Positions 1 through 12,433 are shown, counted from the first letter of the stretch. The stretch is DNA of 64,000 bases from Tridacna crocea (GCA_943736015.1 OX031070.1:21163673-21227672); one strand, 5' to 3'. The notes: generated by a model not told the origin, from the sequence alone. Numbers and translations: made by a program.

Positions 1-3
1 ATA

Positions 4-421
4 GGAATTTTCTCTGATGTAGTTGTCAGGTATTAATTTTCTACGGGAAAGCTATGCAGTGAGGCAGGAGTGACCTCCTGTAACACACGCCCTCTTAAAC
101 TCATCATTTATTGATGACTCAAAACCTTATTAGCAGAAAGTCCATTTTTGGACAACAAAAGAGATTAATGATAATGGCTCAATGGTCAATCCCGGAGCAG
201 CCCCCATGTTATGAACAAAGTCCTTAATAAACACACAAATAAATGCATAGCTCAAATACAAACCACATCCGGCAGAGTTTGAACCCTTGAAAGGACAAAT
301 ATCCTTGTTTTTTGAGGTTTAAAAGACCAATACCACAACCATCGAGCCAAATGGAATTCTCTCCGATGCAGTTGTCAGGTATTGACTTTATACAGGAAAG
401 CTATGCAGTAAGGATGGAGTG
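4..421. repeat. Two ~75-bp direct repeats about 350 bp apart
   Basis: The segments near 4-73 and 351-421 share GCAGTTGTCAGGTATT-type sequence and GGAAAGCTATGCAGT with modest divergence. The space between carries no recognisable gene. Confidence 0.6.
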
Positions 422-692
422 AAACATACCTGAAGCCACATATTTTTACAGAATATGGCTCATATATAGTAATGAAAAAACTTGTTTTTTTTTAAGAAAA
501 AAAACAAACCAACAAACAGATAAATTTACATAAACAATTTAATTTCAAATGAAAACAATCATTACAGTCTAGTCTTGAAATTCCAAGTCACACTATACTT
601 GTAGACTGAAAAAAAGGTCTTTCAAAATGCGAGAAAAACAAAAGTCTTGATAGGCTAAACTATCACCTATCCCAACAATGTTTTCTACCTAT

Positions 693-921
693 ATAACCCT
701 TAATCACACAATCCCAACTATTAACACCCCTGTGAAAGTAGCCTTTAGAAAACATTGAGGGAAAAGGAGAAAATGCTGGTAACCAGCATTTTCTCCTTTT
801 CCCAGAATGTTTTCTTCCCTTCCTAAAACAAATTTCTATTCATTAGTCACATTGATTTTGTCATCTGCAAAGGCTTTCATTTTGGACTAGTCTAAAATTT
901 TTTTGTAAGGTAAAGACTTAA
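693..921 (+). mobile_element. Family A MITE (TTAA, central hairpin)
   Basis: Full-length copy with a central GAGAAAATGCTGGTAACC palindrome; the 5' end is decayed to ATAA and the 3' end is TTAA. It lies downstream of EMG1. Confidence 0.8.
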
Positions 922-1324
922 AGACATATCCCATAATCTGAGCAATATTTAATCTATTCAATATGATGACAAGTTTACTATTTTGATGTTCAGTAAGTGG
1001 TAACACTGAATTCTTAGTCCATAATAGAATGGTGATACACTCAACTTTTAGTCTCTATTTTGCAAAATGCATATTGTTTTTTAAAGACTTCACTAAATTC
1101 AAATCATTACACACTCGGTATGTCACTTTTCACAATACTCAACTTCTAAAGGAATAATACAAATACAAAACATAGAATTACAATATGTTATATAATAACC
1201 GTCTAGTGATGGAAGAAGATCTAGTTTTCTTCCTTTTTTTGTTTAGTTTAAGAAAGGGATTCCCCACTTCTAAATATAAACTGTTTCATGAAAGACTCTA
1301 TCTGTCATTCACACAACAAGCTAA

Positions 1325-1450
1325 ATGATAATAATGGTAACCAGCATTTTCTTCTTTCTCAACAATGTATTCTACTATATCAAAGACAAATTTTGTCATT
1401 TGAGCAACCCTTGTTGCCTACAAGTGCTTTTAGATTTGACAGATCTAAAA
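1325..1450 (+). mobile_element. Family A MITE fragment (right half)
   Basis: Starts at the palindrome centre GGTAACCAGCATTTTC and runs toward the right arm. It lies just past the EMG1 stop and may fall in its 3' UTR. Confidence 0.6.
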
Positions 1451-1486
1451 GCTTGTGTTATTATTAGCTCTGTAATGTGTTGTGTA

Positions 1487-1600
1487 TCAGACAACTCCCC
1501 ATTCCTCTTCAAAAGCACTACACAGTTTAGCACAGGTCAAAGCTGCTGAAAGTGGATAGTTACTGATGGAATAGGTCTCTTCTGTATAGTCAACATCAAT
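1487..1600 (-). CDS. EMG1: EMG1 exon 6, C terminus and stop
   Basis: The exon is 37 codons plus TGA after acceptor TTTACACAG. It reads IDVDYTEE, then [16 protein letters not shown], and ends EEEWGVV, matching the family C terminus. It sits between two family A MITE fragments. Confidence 0.93.
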   Translation of the reverse strand: MDVDYTEETYSISNYPLSAALTCAKLCSAFEEEWGVV

Positions 1601-4600
1601 CTGTGTAAATAAAGTAGATATTTGAAACAACTGACCCATTACCACACAATTCCCTACTTTTGAGACCCCAAGAAGGAAGCCTATAGAAAAGCTTGTGGGA
1701 AAAGGATAAAATGCTGTTTACCAGGATTTTCTCCTTTTCTCTAATTGTTTGCTGCTGTATCAGAGACACATCACTTGATCTAAAATGAATTCAATAATTT
1801 GTCTTTAAATGCTTTGAATATGGACAAACTGACAATACAGTTATCTGGTAAATAGTTTCCACATACAGTAATCAAATAAATAAAACAGTAGTCAATACAT
1901 AAGACCAGGTTCTACAACCTTCAATAATTTTTTGTCAAAATATGAACAGATTTTATAGATATGTCGCCATGCTCTTTGCTGAATGGCTTAAATACATCTA
2001 TGTGAGGCATTATACCAAGCAACTGATCATCTAAATGTGAATCAATTTTGTCTGACAAAAAATTGAATCATGGGGTAAACTGGTCCCTCAACATACAGAA
2101 AACCAATTAATAAAAAGTTTCAACCCAAATCAGCCCAAGCAGATGCTGACCTGGTCAACACTTTTTACAGATGCATTAACCCATTACCACACGATCCCTA
2201 CTTTTGACGCCCCTGAGAAAGAAGCCTTTTGAAAACACTGTGGGAAAAGGAGAAAATGCTGGTAACCAGCATTTTCTCCTTTTCCCACAGTGTTTTCTAC
2301 CCTTCTCAGAACAAATTTCAATTTTTCAGTCACCTTTATTTTGTCGTCTGCAAATGCTTTCAATTTGGACCGGTCCAAAATTTTCTCGTGTGGTAATGAG
2401 TTAATTTTTATCCTTATTCAAGTGCATAATCCATGTACTACATGGATATTTTGAAATTGTGTTCTGCAAATTTGTTTCAGAAAGTTTGCTAAATTGAAGC
2501 TTTATCAACATTATTTCATTTTGAGTTACATTTTAGCCTTCAGTATGCATGCCCATTTTTCATGGAGTAATCTGAACCAGTACTTTGCTTATTATTCTTT
2601 TTACATTGGCAAAAGACGAATTTAATCATTTGGGTCACATTTAATTTGTTGTCTACAAATGCTTGCAGTGTGGAAAAATCCTAAATTGGTTAAAATCAGT
2701 TAAATGTAAAACACTCACACTTCCATGTGCCATAGCTCCAACAACAAACACAATTGGTTCATCTGTTTTGGGTACCAGCTTTCTTGGGTTTAAACATTCA
2801 TCTGCATGAAATGACATTCCCACTTTCTTACAACCCACAGGTAAATGTTCTGCGACTGGGTTTTTTATAACCTGCAATTACATAATATTGCAATTTTCAT
2901 TTATAGAGGTAGTAAAAAAGAAAGGTAATGATGTACTTTTCTTTGTCCCCAGATCTTTCATATTTGAACATAACAGACATTTTCAAAAACAGCATATTAC
3001 CTTCTACCACTGAAACTCTATTGGTCCATCACATGACACTAAAATTTTCATTGTTCTATCACGGAACACTTACTAATAATAACACATTATACAATTAGAG
3101 GGGGGTGCCCTATGTGCTATATTCAGCAACATTGCTGTGTTCAATTATCCACCAATGAAAACTTGAGAGTTCCGCTATGGGCCAATGAAGCTTCAAAGAC
3201 CTGTGCTCTGACAGACAGATCCTTTTGTCTTGCAGAAAGCCACTTCTGCAATGATCAAAAAAAACTCTGACATGATTTTTTGAAAAACTATCAAGTGATC
3301 ATTTGAAGTTGCATTTGTATAAAAACAAGTTAAGCCTTTACGAAAAACTTAGTGTTTTAACAACCTTAAGGAAGAAAGCTTTAGAAAAACATGGTAGGAA
3401 TAGGTGAAAATGTTAGCAATCTGTCAATTCCTCCTTTCAATGCTGTCCCCCCCCCCACATGGATAGGTGAACCAATAATTTCATTCATGCTTCAGTTGCC
3501 ATCTAAAATTTAAGATAAATATTGACAAGAAGAAGATGGCTGAATGCAGGTTTCCCAGCTATCCTGAGATAATTACTCTTAACAGATAGAGAGTGTAGAG
3601 TTCGTAAATTAAATGAGATTCTCATTGGCGCCTGAAGATGGTGCTCGGAATCTGTGGGGATTTGAGTGTTTGAGAATATGAGTTAAGTAATTGGCCATGG
3701 GAGTGTCTTTATGTAGGTGTATGTCCTTGAGGTGTTCCTTAATCCAACTTAAAACTCGTTTTGTGTTTCACCACATGCTGTTTGAGACATGTGTTGCATG
3801 CTGGTTCTCAAAATTGACAAATTCAGTTTTTTTGGTCTACTTAAGATTGAAAGTTGGCTTACCTTGAGAAGTTTCTGTGGTCCATCAGCTGCACTGATGC
3901 TTAACTTGTGCAAAAGCTGTACTGCAATATAAAATTGATAGCATCGTAACTTAATTCTATACAAAACAATCCCTGTCTTCTTGACCTTTAGGAAAAGCCC
4001 TCATGAAAACATAGTGGGAAACAGAGAAAATGCCGGTAGCCAGTCAGTTTTACCAGACAGCATAGCGTTTTACTTGTCTTATTTGAAAGCACTAATGGAT
4101 GACATCAAATGTGGCTCAAGTGATGAGAACGGTCTATACCGGGATGTAAAATATTGTGGGTGAAGGAGAAAATACTGGTTTTTTGTTTTTCGTAAAATTT
4201 TCAAAAGCTACATGTATCTCAGTAGTACAAACAGAGGAATGTTTTGTAATAGGTTTTAAAACAAAGAGAAGATGATTGATTGTACAGTGGTCAATGCTGT
4301 TTTCAACATCATTTTGGTTATATAGCACAGGTTTAGCAAAGCTTTTCTGGAGTTTGTTTTACTAGCTTGTTATATAATATTCTTCCCAAGTTACTGGCTG
4401 CTTTCCCTTACAACCATCTTTGAATCAATGATCAGTGGTGAGGAAGTGAATCCTGTCACAATGTCTATCATCAATCTGTCAAAAAGAAAAGAGAAAATAT
4501 TACACAGAGCAGGCAGATGCTTAACTCTTTACCAAACGACAAAATTTTAGACTGGTTCAAATTGAAAGCATTTGCAGACGACAAAATAAAGGTGACTGAA

Positions 4601-7600
4601 AAACTGAAATTTGTTCTGGGAAGGGTAGAAAACACTGTGGGAAAAGGAGAAAATGCTGGGTACCAGCATTTTCTCCTTTTCCTACATTGTTTTCAAAAGC
4701 CTTCTTTCTCAGAGGCATCAAAAGTACGGATTGTGTCACTGTGGTAAAGATTTAAATAGATATCAGAAAATGTAGCTGTAAGACATTGCTCCTTACATGA
4801 CAAAAGTAAACACTCATCCATATTGAGACCATTTGCAGGCAACAAAATAAATGTGGCTCAAAAAGGCATTTGTATTTGAAAAGGTAGAAAACACTGTGGG
4901 AAAATGATAAATTGCTAACTCTAGCATCCCAAAAAAGCTTTCCCCCTAATGGTTTTATAAACACACATGATTGTTTTTGTTATGAGCAAAACAGGAAATT
5001 TAGTCCTTTATAGAAGAATTTTTCTAAGAATCAATGGTCTGAATCTCCAGAAAACACTAGGGAAAAGGAGAATGTGCTTGTTAAATGCACTTTCTCCATT
5101 TCCCCGATGTTTTCTAGAGCTTCCTGCTTTAAACCTTCACCAGATAATCCCAAATCTCAACCTTACTGATGAAGCTTTAGAAAAGATTTGGGAAAAGCAG
5201 AGAGAGCTTGTAACCAGAAGATTCCCCTTTTTCCACAATGTTTACTACCCTTCAAAAGATGACCATTATCTTCTGAGCCACAATCGTCTGTATACCTTTC
5301 AAAGTGGTCAGGTCTAAAATATTGTCATGAGGCAGAGTTACAACTTTTAACAAATGACAATTGATATGGTAGTAAACATGGTGGGAAAAACGAGAAAATG
5401 CTGGTTCTCCGTTTCCTAATGCTTTCCAAAGCCATCTTCACCAGTGTAATGGAACCAGTGAATTGTTTGGCAAAGAGTTAGCCACATTTTATACTTTCAC
5501 TTTAGGGTAAAAAACTTGATCAGCAATATTTTCAAGATAGCATCAACTTGACATCCCTTTAGTTTGGGCAAGGTGTTTTTTCAATAATTTACTAGTTAAT
5601 CACTACATGTTACTCTACTGACACTATTACACATTACTCTGTACTAACACTATTGCATGTTACTCCATACTGACACTTTTACACATTACTCTGTACTAAC
5701 ACTATTACACATTACTCTACCAACACTATTATACATTACTCTGTACTGACACTATTATAAATTAGTCTGTACTGACACTTATGCATGTTACTCTGTACTG
5801 ACATCACAAGTTACTATGTACTGACACCACTACATGTTACTCTGTATGGACACTATTACACACTGCTCTCTACTAATACTGTTACACATAATCTGTACTG
5901 ACACTATTAAACATCACTCTGCACTGACACTATTACAAATTACACTTTATTGACACCATTACACATTACGCTGAATTGACACTCTGTAAGGAGAAAATAT
6001 TGACACACATGTGACAAATAATAAGAATGTATGTATAGTGATAAGAGGGTTGATTTTTACATGTAAAAAAAGACAGAAACTGGATTTGTCATCAGGGAAA
6101 CTTTACTCTACCCCCCCACCCCCTCCAATCAGGACTTCTATTCCCTTTACCCTAACTTAAGAAGGATCACTAGGCACTCATACCCCTATGGCCTTAGTAC
6201 ATGTATGCCACTGGAGGTCATTGAAACACCCAATACATTACCCATAAGTCCACAAAATCTGTCAAATGTTCTGGGTATCCTTGTCTGAGGATTGACCTCT
6301 ATAAGGACATTTTTTTCTGTATGTATGTACACTTGCAGTAACCCAGCTCTGTTCAATGGACTGTCTAGGAGCATCAACAAACACTGAAATATACAGATTA
6401 CTCTTCTTTATTTCTTATACACATACTCTCTTTTTTTTTTTACTAGACTTCAAAACTACAGGATGTTTAAATTTGGTATCAAGATACCAAACTCTATTCA
6501 GAAGGAAAAGCTGCCAGTGCCTTGTAAAGAGTAATGTGACAAGTACCAGTTAATAACTACTTAAGGGCCTGTGTTTACCAACCTGTCTTAACCCTTTCCC
6601 AAACAACAAACTTTTGGACTAGACCAAATTGAAAGCATTTCAGACGACAATTCAACTCTTGCTGAAAAGATTATTTCTGTCTATGATTGGGTAAAAAACA
6701 TTGTGGGAAAAGGAGAAAATGCTGGTTACCAGCATTTCTCCTTTTCCAACAATGTTTTCAAAAGGCAACTATTCCAGACCCGTAAAAACCAGGGATTGTT
6801 TGGGAAAGGGTTAAAGAGATTCTTTGTCATTTTCTAGATTTAGAAAGAGATACACATTCTGATTGGCTAAACCATTTGGTTTAGCCAATCAGAATATGGT
6901 TTGCCCAATCAGAGGTTGTGTATCTTTCAAGTCTAGAATATTCTAGATAATAAAACTAAGACCATTCTTAATACTGAGTTTGTAAGAACAGACTCAGGAG
7001 AAACAAGATAGGTACACAGGCAGCTAAGACACAACTTTAATACATGCACTGTAAAACAGGCCCGTCGGAAGGAAATTTCATTTGGTACGGCCAGGCCAGT
7101 ATGCTGAGCGACGAAGTTGCGAAGTCATGCTAGGGGGGTCTGGGGGCATGTTCCCCCGGAAAAATTTTGAAAATAAGACGCTCTCTGGTGCATTCTGGCA
7201 CATTTTTTGAGTTTTATATTACACATTTAAGCCATGCTAGGGTACAGATTAAGGTGTCCTGGGTCAGTATTCACCAACCATTCTTAACCCTTTACCAAAC
7301 AACCCCTGTTTTTTGCGTGTCTGAAATAGAAGACTTTTAAAAAAAATTGTGGGAAAAATGCTGGTTACCAGCATTTTCTCCTTTTCCCTACTGGAAACAA
7401 ATCACAATTTTTGAGTTATGTTTATTTTATCGTCTGCAAGTGCTTTCAATTTGGACCAGTCTAAAATTCTGTTGTTTGGTAAAGGGTTAAGAACATTTGT
7501 TGTCTTGTTCTGCAACTAACTGTGAAAGTAACAGTACTTCTGATTGGCTAAACCAAACGGTTTAGCCAGTCAGAAGTTCTATTACTTTCACATTGATAAA

Positions 7601-9257
7601 ATTCTGAAGAATAAGATTAAGAATGTTCTAAAGAATGGTTGGTGAATACGGACCCTGGATTTGGCCAAATGATGGGTTCTTGACATCTTGCCCAGAAAGT
7701 TTGGATCACACCCTGTATAAACACAAACACTACCATTAAAGGTGGGTATTTAATTATTTCACATCTCACCAAATTAAAATATATATATATCACTGAAATT
7801 TACATGAAAAAACAAAACAAATCATCACTAATTAAGAATAATAAAATTAAAAAAAAAAAAATGTTTTTGATGCTATTGCCATAAAAGGCTACATAGCATC
7901 TTAACCGTTTAAGGCATGAGAAAATTTTAGACTGGTCCAAATTGAAAGCATTTGCAGTTGTCAAAATAAAGGTGACTGAAAAATTAAAATTTGGTTTGGG
8001 GAGGGTAGAAAACATTATGGGAAAAGGAGAAAATGCTGGTTACAAACAGTTTCTCCTTTTCCCACAGTGTTTTCAAAAGGCTTCTTTCTCTGGGACATTA
8101 AGTCGGGATTGTGTGGTAAAGAGTTAAGGCATTTTTAGATTTTGCACTAAATATAAAAAAAAGCATTGTGGGAATGTCAAGTGACTGGCATGTGACTAAT
8201 GATGCTTTAAATCCATAACAGAACAAAAATGTAATTATTTTCCATCATGCCTTCTTCAGGCGCTATCTTTGAAGCTTTGTCTGCTTTGTCTGTGGATTTC
8301 CAGTATGTAAATGAGTGAGTTGCTCATGTAAAAACAGACTGTGTTTCCCGTAGGTGTTGACCTGGGCTGTAGTAAATCTCTAATTGCTCTTGTTGTCGGA
8401 TGGTTTTCGACTACTGGGGTTTTCTGAATGAAAATTAAAAGGCTTTGGGAACATAAGGATGATTTTTTTTTGTATTTTTGTAAAATTTATGTCCCAAAAT
8501 CTGAAGAGTCACCTTTAAAGTAAAGATTACAATGCACAAAGTAACAGACCTGATGCGTAATATCTGGTCGACATGATGCTATGTCTCTCTTGAACTTCTT
8601 TGCCATGTTTCGATGTTTATCACAGTTGAGCAGCTCAAATGATTTCCCCACCTGTCAAAGAGGAGGAAAATATAACTGAACATGATCTCTTAACACAGAG
8701 TTTACCCAACATCATATTTCACAATAGGAGAAAAATCTATATTTTCAAAAGGCATTAGTCTGCCACATAATTATTATGTGTTCAGCAAAACTGGCTGTAT
8801 AATTATGACATCACAGCAATTTTCTAAGCCTAGTGTGCTTGAAATGTATTCTACCTATTACTTCAAACATAGCGATGGTTTCTGTGATTGTGAGACTTTA
8901 TTCCGTAGCCTAATATTCATATTGTACTTGATATATGAATCCGAAAGACATCAACATTCTTTTGACACACGATTTAGATTATCATGGGTTTTGGCGATAA
9001 AGTGGATGGGCGTTTTCCGATGTAATGCCGCAGAATCGGTAGATTTTTCTTGGTTGCAAGAACTTTTTTCTCTAATTCAAAACTTGAAAGTGAAAGACAT
9101 TTACCAACGCGAAATCTAATGATTTTTTCAAAGAAACACTTACCTTCACAGATTCTAGAGACGCATTTTCAAGGATAACAATCAATCTCTTTTCATTTGA
9201 TATTTTTCTCGAAATATTTTTCGTCAGTGAAGCTGAGCTTTCTTCTCCTGATGCCAT
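1487..9257 (-). CDS. EMG1: EMG1/NEP1 18S rRNA pseudouridine N1-methyltransferase, complete six-exon gene
   Basis: EMG1/NEP1 is a SPOUT-class nucleolar enzyme that N1-methylates a pseudouridine of 18S rRNA and helps assemble the small ribosomal subunit (family knowledge). Six exons on the minus strand (9257-9144, 8651-8550, 6383-6242, 3921-3863, 2871-2719, 1600-1487) join in frame to 684 nt, or 227 residues plus stop; the human protein is about 244. Recognisable blocks in order are RRLIVxLE-like near residue 24, [42 protein letters not shown], the [13 protein letters not shown] segment, [12 protein letters not shown] and a C-terminal [18 protein letters not shown]. All junctions are GT-AG and every phase agrees. 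The N-terminal extension is short. Introns and the 3' flank hold several family A MITEs. The ATG at 9257 is the only one upstream of the conserved block in that exon. Confidence 0.95.
1633..1830 (+). mobile_element. Family A MITE, divergent, in EMG1 intron 5
   Basis: CCCATTACCACACAAT start, a decayed hairpin (ATGCTGTTTACCAGGATT), and a weak right end. Confidence 0.6.
2020..2175 (+). mobile_element. Family D repeat, left part
   Basis: Contains the TGGTCCCTCAACATACAGAAAA-type block and a decayed GTCAGC hairpin ending CTTTTTACAGATGCA. Confidence 0.5.
2176..2404 (+). mobile_element. Family A MITE inserted in a family D element
   Basis: 229 bp with TTAA at both ends and a perfect hairpin AAAACACTGTGGGAAAAGG and its inverse. 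The left flank TTTTTACAGATGCA is the family D sequence that normally continues past this TTAA. Confidence 0.88.
2719..2871 (-). CDS. EMG1: EMG1 exon 5
   Basis: The exon is 51 codons between AATTGCAG and GTGAGT. It carries the [10 protein letters not shown] segment and the glycine-rich [11 protein letters not shown] loop expected to form part of the S-adenosylmethionine-binding knot. Confidence 0.94.
3863..3921 (-). CDS. EMG1: EMG1 exon 4
   Basis: The exon is 59 nt; with the carried base it gives 20 codons, [20 protein letters not shown]. The acceptor is TATTGCAG and the donor GTAAGC. Confidence 0.95.
4521..4755 (-). mobile_element. Family A MITE
   Basis: TTAA to TTAA, full-length, with an intact hairpin centred on GGGTACC. 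It lies in EMG1 intron 3. Confidence 0.88.
4790..5335. mobile_element. Decayed family A copies
   Basis: At least three degenerate copies lie end to end. Recognisable parts are GTAGAAAACACTGTGGGAAA, a hairpin-like GGAAAAGGAGAATGTGCTTG, and a right end with AAAATATTGTCATGAGGCAGAG. Confidence 0.5.
5605..5985. repeat. Minisatellite, ~26-bp unit
   Basis: About 14-15 imperfect copies of a unit like ACACTATTACACATTACTCT + GTACTG, in EMG1 intron 3. Confidence 0.85.
6242..6383 (-). CDS. EMG1: EMG1 exon 3
   Basis: The exon is 142 nt, with acceptor ATTTCAG and donor GTAATG. It encodes the most conserved block, from [11 protein letters not shown] to the [12 protein letters not shown] segment, and leaves one base for the next codon. 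Confidence 0.95.
6564..6970 (+). mobile_element. Family E element carrying a family A insertion
   Basis: Left end GTTTACCAACCTGTC, hairpin CTGATTGGCTAAACCATTTG with its inverse, and a decayed right end. A family A copy occupies a TTAA in the left arm. Confidence 0.65.
6588..6814 (-). mobile_element. Family A MITE nested in family E
   Basis: TTAA-bounded, with an intact hairpin except for one missing A. The flanks on both sides belong to family E. Confidence 0.85.
7258..7658 (+). mobile_element. Family E element with family A nested at TTAA
   Basis: Terminal inverted repeats read GGGTCAGTATTCACCAACC on the left and the inverse of GGTTGGTGAATACGGACCC on the right. The internal hairpin is GATTGGCTAAACCAAACGG/TTTAGCCAGTC. 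With the inserted A copy removed, the left arm reads CATTCTTAAGAACATT, matching the right arm. Confidence 0.82.
7284..7490 (+). mobile_element. Family A MITE nested in family E, shortened hairpin arm
   Basis: TTAA at both ends. The hairpin arm has lost part of the GGAGAAA run. It serves as the internal control for the TTAA target-site duplication. Confidence 0.88.
7901..8127 (-). mobile_element. Family A MITE in EMG1 intron 2
   Basis: Full-length with TTAA ends. One arm of the hairpin is mutated (GGTTACAAACAGTTTC). Confidence 0.85.
8550..8651 (-). CDS. EMG1: EMG1 exon 2
   Basis: This exon has 34 codons, with an acceptor TTTGACAG and a weaker GTCTGT donor. It encodes the [10 protein letters not shown] segment and the RPDITHQ segment typical of the family. 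Phase 0 on both sides. Confidence 0.92.
9144..9257 (-). CDS. EMG1: EMG1 exon 1 (coding part)
   Basis: This exon has 38 codons from the ATG and ends at ESVK followed by a GTAAGT donor. It carries the conserved [13 protein letters not shown] strand of the SPOUT fold. Phase 0. Confidence 0.93.
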
Positions 9258-9843
9258 TATTCAACAGTTATACCGTTTTGACAGATTCACGTGTAGACTT
9301 CCGATAACAACAAAATCTGTCCGAATTATTCGTACCTTCAATTTAAAGAGTTTCTGCAAGGATTCACACCACTACTCTTTTGCTTCATACGAAAAAGCCA
9401 GTGAAAATTGATTTTTTAAAAATTAATATAGACAGTATATCCAGTGGCCTTAGTGAAGTAATGGTATCTTAATATATTGCATTTTTTTTTTAATTTTCTT
9501 TCAAGAAAGATTTCTTCTTTTAAACTGAATTATAGTTAAAGTGGCCCTTCATGATTGCAGACTAATGCCCCATTATGAGGTAACAGATAGAAAACAGTTT
9601 TCATATCATAAAATGCACAAGAAAGAAAGAAAGAGGCACCATCTAATTTTTTCTTTATATTTCAAAGTATTGCGGCACAAGGTAGCCTGAAAAGTGCGAA
9701 GTTATGAAGTATTGGAAGGCTACCGTGATGCAACTGTTGCTGCTGCGGTAGAGGCAGATCAAACTTTAGCCCTATTCTTATTATATATGAGTAAATGTAA
9801 AAACAATGAATTGCATGCAAATTCCGTACACTTGTGGTTTGTC

Positions 9844-10072
9844 TTAACCCTTTCCCAAACAATCCCTGGTTTTTAAGACCAAGGACGAAAGTCCTTTTGA
9901 AAACATGGTGGGAAAAGGAGAAAATGCTGGTAACCAACATTTTCTCCTTTTCCCACTATGTTTTCTACCCTATCAACAACAGAAATCATCATGCGTGATA
10001 CATTTAATTCCTGTTCTTCAGACCTTGTCAATTTGGTTTAGTCTAAAATTTTGTTGTTTGGGAAAGGGTTAA
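9844..10072 (+). mobile_element. Family A MITE
   Basis: 229 bp, TTAA ends, CCCTTTCCCAAACAA-type terminal variant. It lies upstream of EMG1. Confidence 0.87.
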
Positions 10073-10089
10073 AATGCAGTTTAACAATA

Positions 10090-10300
10090 ATGAATCTATC
10101 TCTCTTTCTCTCTCTCTCTCTCTCTTATGCTCGCGGGCTCTCGCTTCCGTTCTCTTTTTCTCCCCCTTTTTCTCTCTTTTTCCTGTCTCCCCTTATAGCA
10201 TACTAAGTTTCACCCCTCCTTTTACTTTTCGTTGCATTTTTTCACCAATTTTCTTGTTCTCTTACTTTCTATACGCTTTCATCTTATACATATGCATTTA
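10090..10300. repeat. Pyrimidine-rich low-complexity tract
   Basis: A (CT)n run grades into TTTCTCTC/TTTTCTCCCC. No gene signal beyond the low-complexity frame. Confidence 0.8.
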
Positions 10301-10949
10301 TATTTATCCATTTTTTTTACCCTTGCATATTCTTATCATGTCACTTTCATTTTATGTTACATTGTCTATGTTTTATTTATAAATAACTAATACTAAAAAA
10401 CTCATTTATGTACTTTTTGGTATAGGTACAGACCTTTTGTCGTAACTTTACTGCTGAACAAACACTTTTTTAAAGTGTTGTTGATTTGTGAATGGTGTTT
10501 TTAAAGTTATGGGCCCTGAACAGTATATATTAATATCAATATGATCGGGTCGCATACTCTTACCTTTCTTAAGTTTCCTGGAACTGAGGCTCCTTCAATA
10601 TTCCCCTACTAGGCTCGGTCCAATGACTCTGTTAGAGCAGAATGCCCAGGTTGACATGCTTAGATAGTTTTCACAGATACAGTAAGCCCCTTTTTCACAG
10701 AATATTGCCCAAACTATAAAATCGACTTCTTTCGACAGCTTTCATTACGAGCAAAGGAAACCCGGTAAGGTTTCTGTTAGCATCTTGACAAGCGGACGTA
10801 TGATTAGACTGCAAGTTTTGTGCAGTCTGACCTTGATCTGTTCCGTCTGGAAAGCTTCTGTTTTCGCCTCTGGAGTTGAAAAAATTAAAAAGTTAAACTG
10901 TTTAGGTAAGCATGGGAAGACTTAAACCCGTTTATCGCAATCACAAGTT

Positions 10950-11128
10950 TTCAACAGCCTTTCAAAGAAGGCTCTGGAAAAATTGCTAACCAGCATTATC
11001 TCCTATTCCCACAGTGTTTTCAGCTATTCCCTTAACAAATTTTATTTCTTGAGTCATATTTATCATGTAGTCTGCAAATGCTTTTAATTTTGACTAGTTT
11101 AAAGTTTTGTCGTTTGGTAAAGCCTTAC
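10950..11128 (+). mobile_element. Family A MITE, left arm decayed
   Basis: Half hairpin TTGCTAACCAGCATTATCTCC, right arm with TCTGCAAATGCTTTTAATTT and TTTTGTCGTTTGGTAAAG. Confidence 0.65.
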
Positions 11129-11247
11129 GTAAATACCAGTACAACTGATGATGGCAGACCAAAAGTTTGGCTATACTGTTGCCCAATTAGTACCAAGTAT
11201 CACAAATTGATTTGTCTTTTTGACATGAATACAGACATTGATAAATG

Positions 11248-11476
11248 TTAAACCCTTTACCAAACGACAAAATTTTAGACTGGTCCAAATTCAAAGCATT
11301 TGCAGACGACAAAATAAATGTGATTAAAGAATTGAATTTTGTTCTGGGAAGGGAAAAAACACTGTGGGAAAAGGAGAAAATGCTGGTTACCAGCATTTTC
11401 TCCTTTTCTCACGATGTTTTCTAAAAGCTTCTTTCTGAGGGGCTTCAAAAATAGGGATTGTGTGGGAATGGGTTAA
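11248..11476 (-). mobile_element. Family A MITE sharing a TTAA with a family B copy
   Basis: Full-length with an intact hairpin. Its last TTAA (11473-11476) is also the first of the adjoining family B element. Confidence 0.88.
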
Positions 11477-11682
11477 CCCTTATCCTGCTAAAATAACTGA
11501 AATGAACTTTTAAGTCAATAATACTGAAACCCAAATGTTACTATTTCAAAGGTAATTCTTTGGGGGGGGGAGCTATTTCCTTATCGTACAGTGTAGATTC
11601 AAGATCAGACTGCACTTTCTGTGCAGTCTGATCTTGATCTTCACTGTCCGCAAAAGGTCTCCCTTTAAAGCGTTAGGGTTAA
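11473..11682 (+). mobile_element. Family B MITE (TTAA, GATCAGACTGCAC hairpin)
   Basis: TTAACCCTTATCCTGCTAAA start and GGGTTAA end. The central hairpin is AAGATCAGACTGCAC/GTGCAGTCTGATCTT, flanked by GACAGTGTAGAT-type sequence. 210 bp. Confidence 0.87.
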
Positions 11683-11969
11683 ATCAGACCCTGGACTTGT
11701 GTAGACATTTTCATTGTGCAAATATGCAAATTTGTGACATCTGACTGACAGAATGACATCTATCATTACAAACCAGCATCTTTACATTATATGATCACTA
11801 CTTTTTTACCATATTACATAGACATGATCGAGCATCTCATTGACCACATCATTGAAGTAATTGAATACTAACTCCGATATTCTAGGGTCGATCCGGGCAG
11901 AGACCGCTTTAGGTGGGCGTGGCCTTGGGCAAATGATCTTTTCTGAGCAAGTGTCCTTGTTGATTACCC

Positions 11970-12191
11970 TTAACTCTTTACCAAACGACAAAATTTGTCC
12001 AAATTGAAACCATTGGCAGACGACAAAATAAATGTGATTAAAGAATTTAAATTTGTTTTGGGAAGGGAAGAAAACGTTGTGGGAAAAGGAGAAAATGCTG
12101 GTTACCAGCATTTTCCCCTTTTCCCACAATGTTTTCAAAAGGCTTCTTTCACAAGGGTTTTAAAAGTCGGGATTGTGTGGTAAAGGGTTAA
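11970..12191 (-). mobile_element. Family A MITE
   Basis: TTAA ends. The hairpin is intact apart from one C in the right arm. Confidence 0.87.
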
Positions 12192-12433
12192 GGCATGGGC
12201 TTGGTTGCTGTTGGTTCATTCAGGTTTTATTGAAAACAGTATCAACTATTGAAAAATGTTTTGAGACCCACTTTCAACAGCAGCTACTTTGTGGAAATTT
12301 GAACAGCGAAGATCAAAACCAGACTGCTGTTGACTTGTTCAAATTCGCCTGAAAACTGAATCAAGATGAGGGTATATAGGTCGGATGGATATACATGCTT
12401 TACATTGGTTTTTACGTAAATCATAGCGTATCA

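Noticed and set aside
10074..10382. 102-codon frame of Ser/Leu/Phe-rich sequence
   Set aside because: Lies in a CT-rich low-complexity tract beginning inside a family A end.
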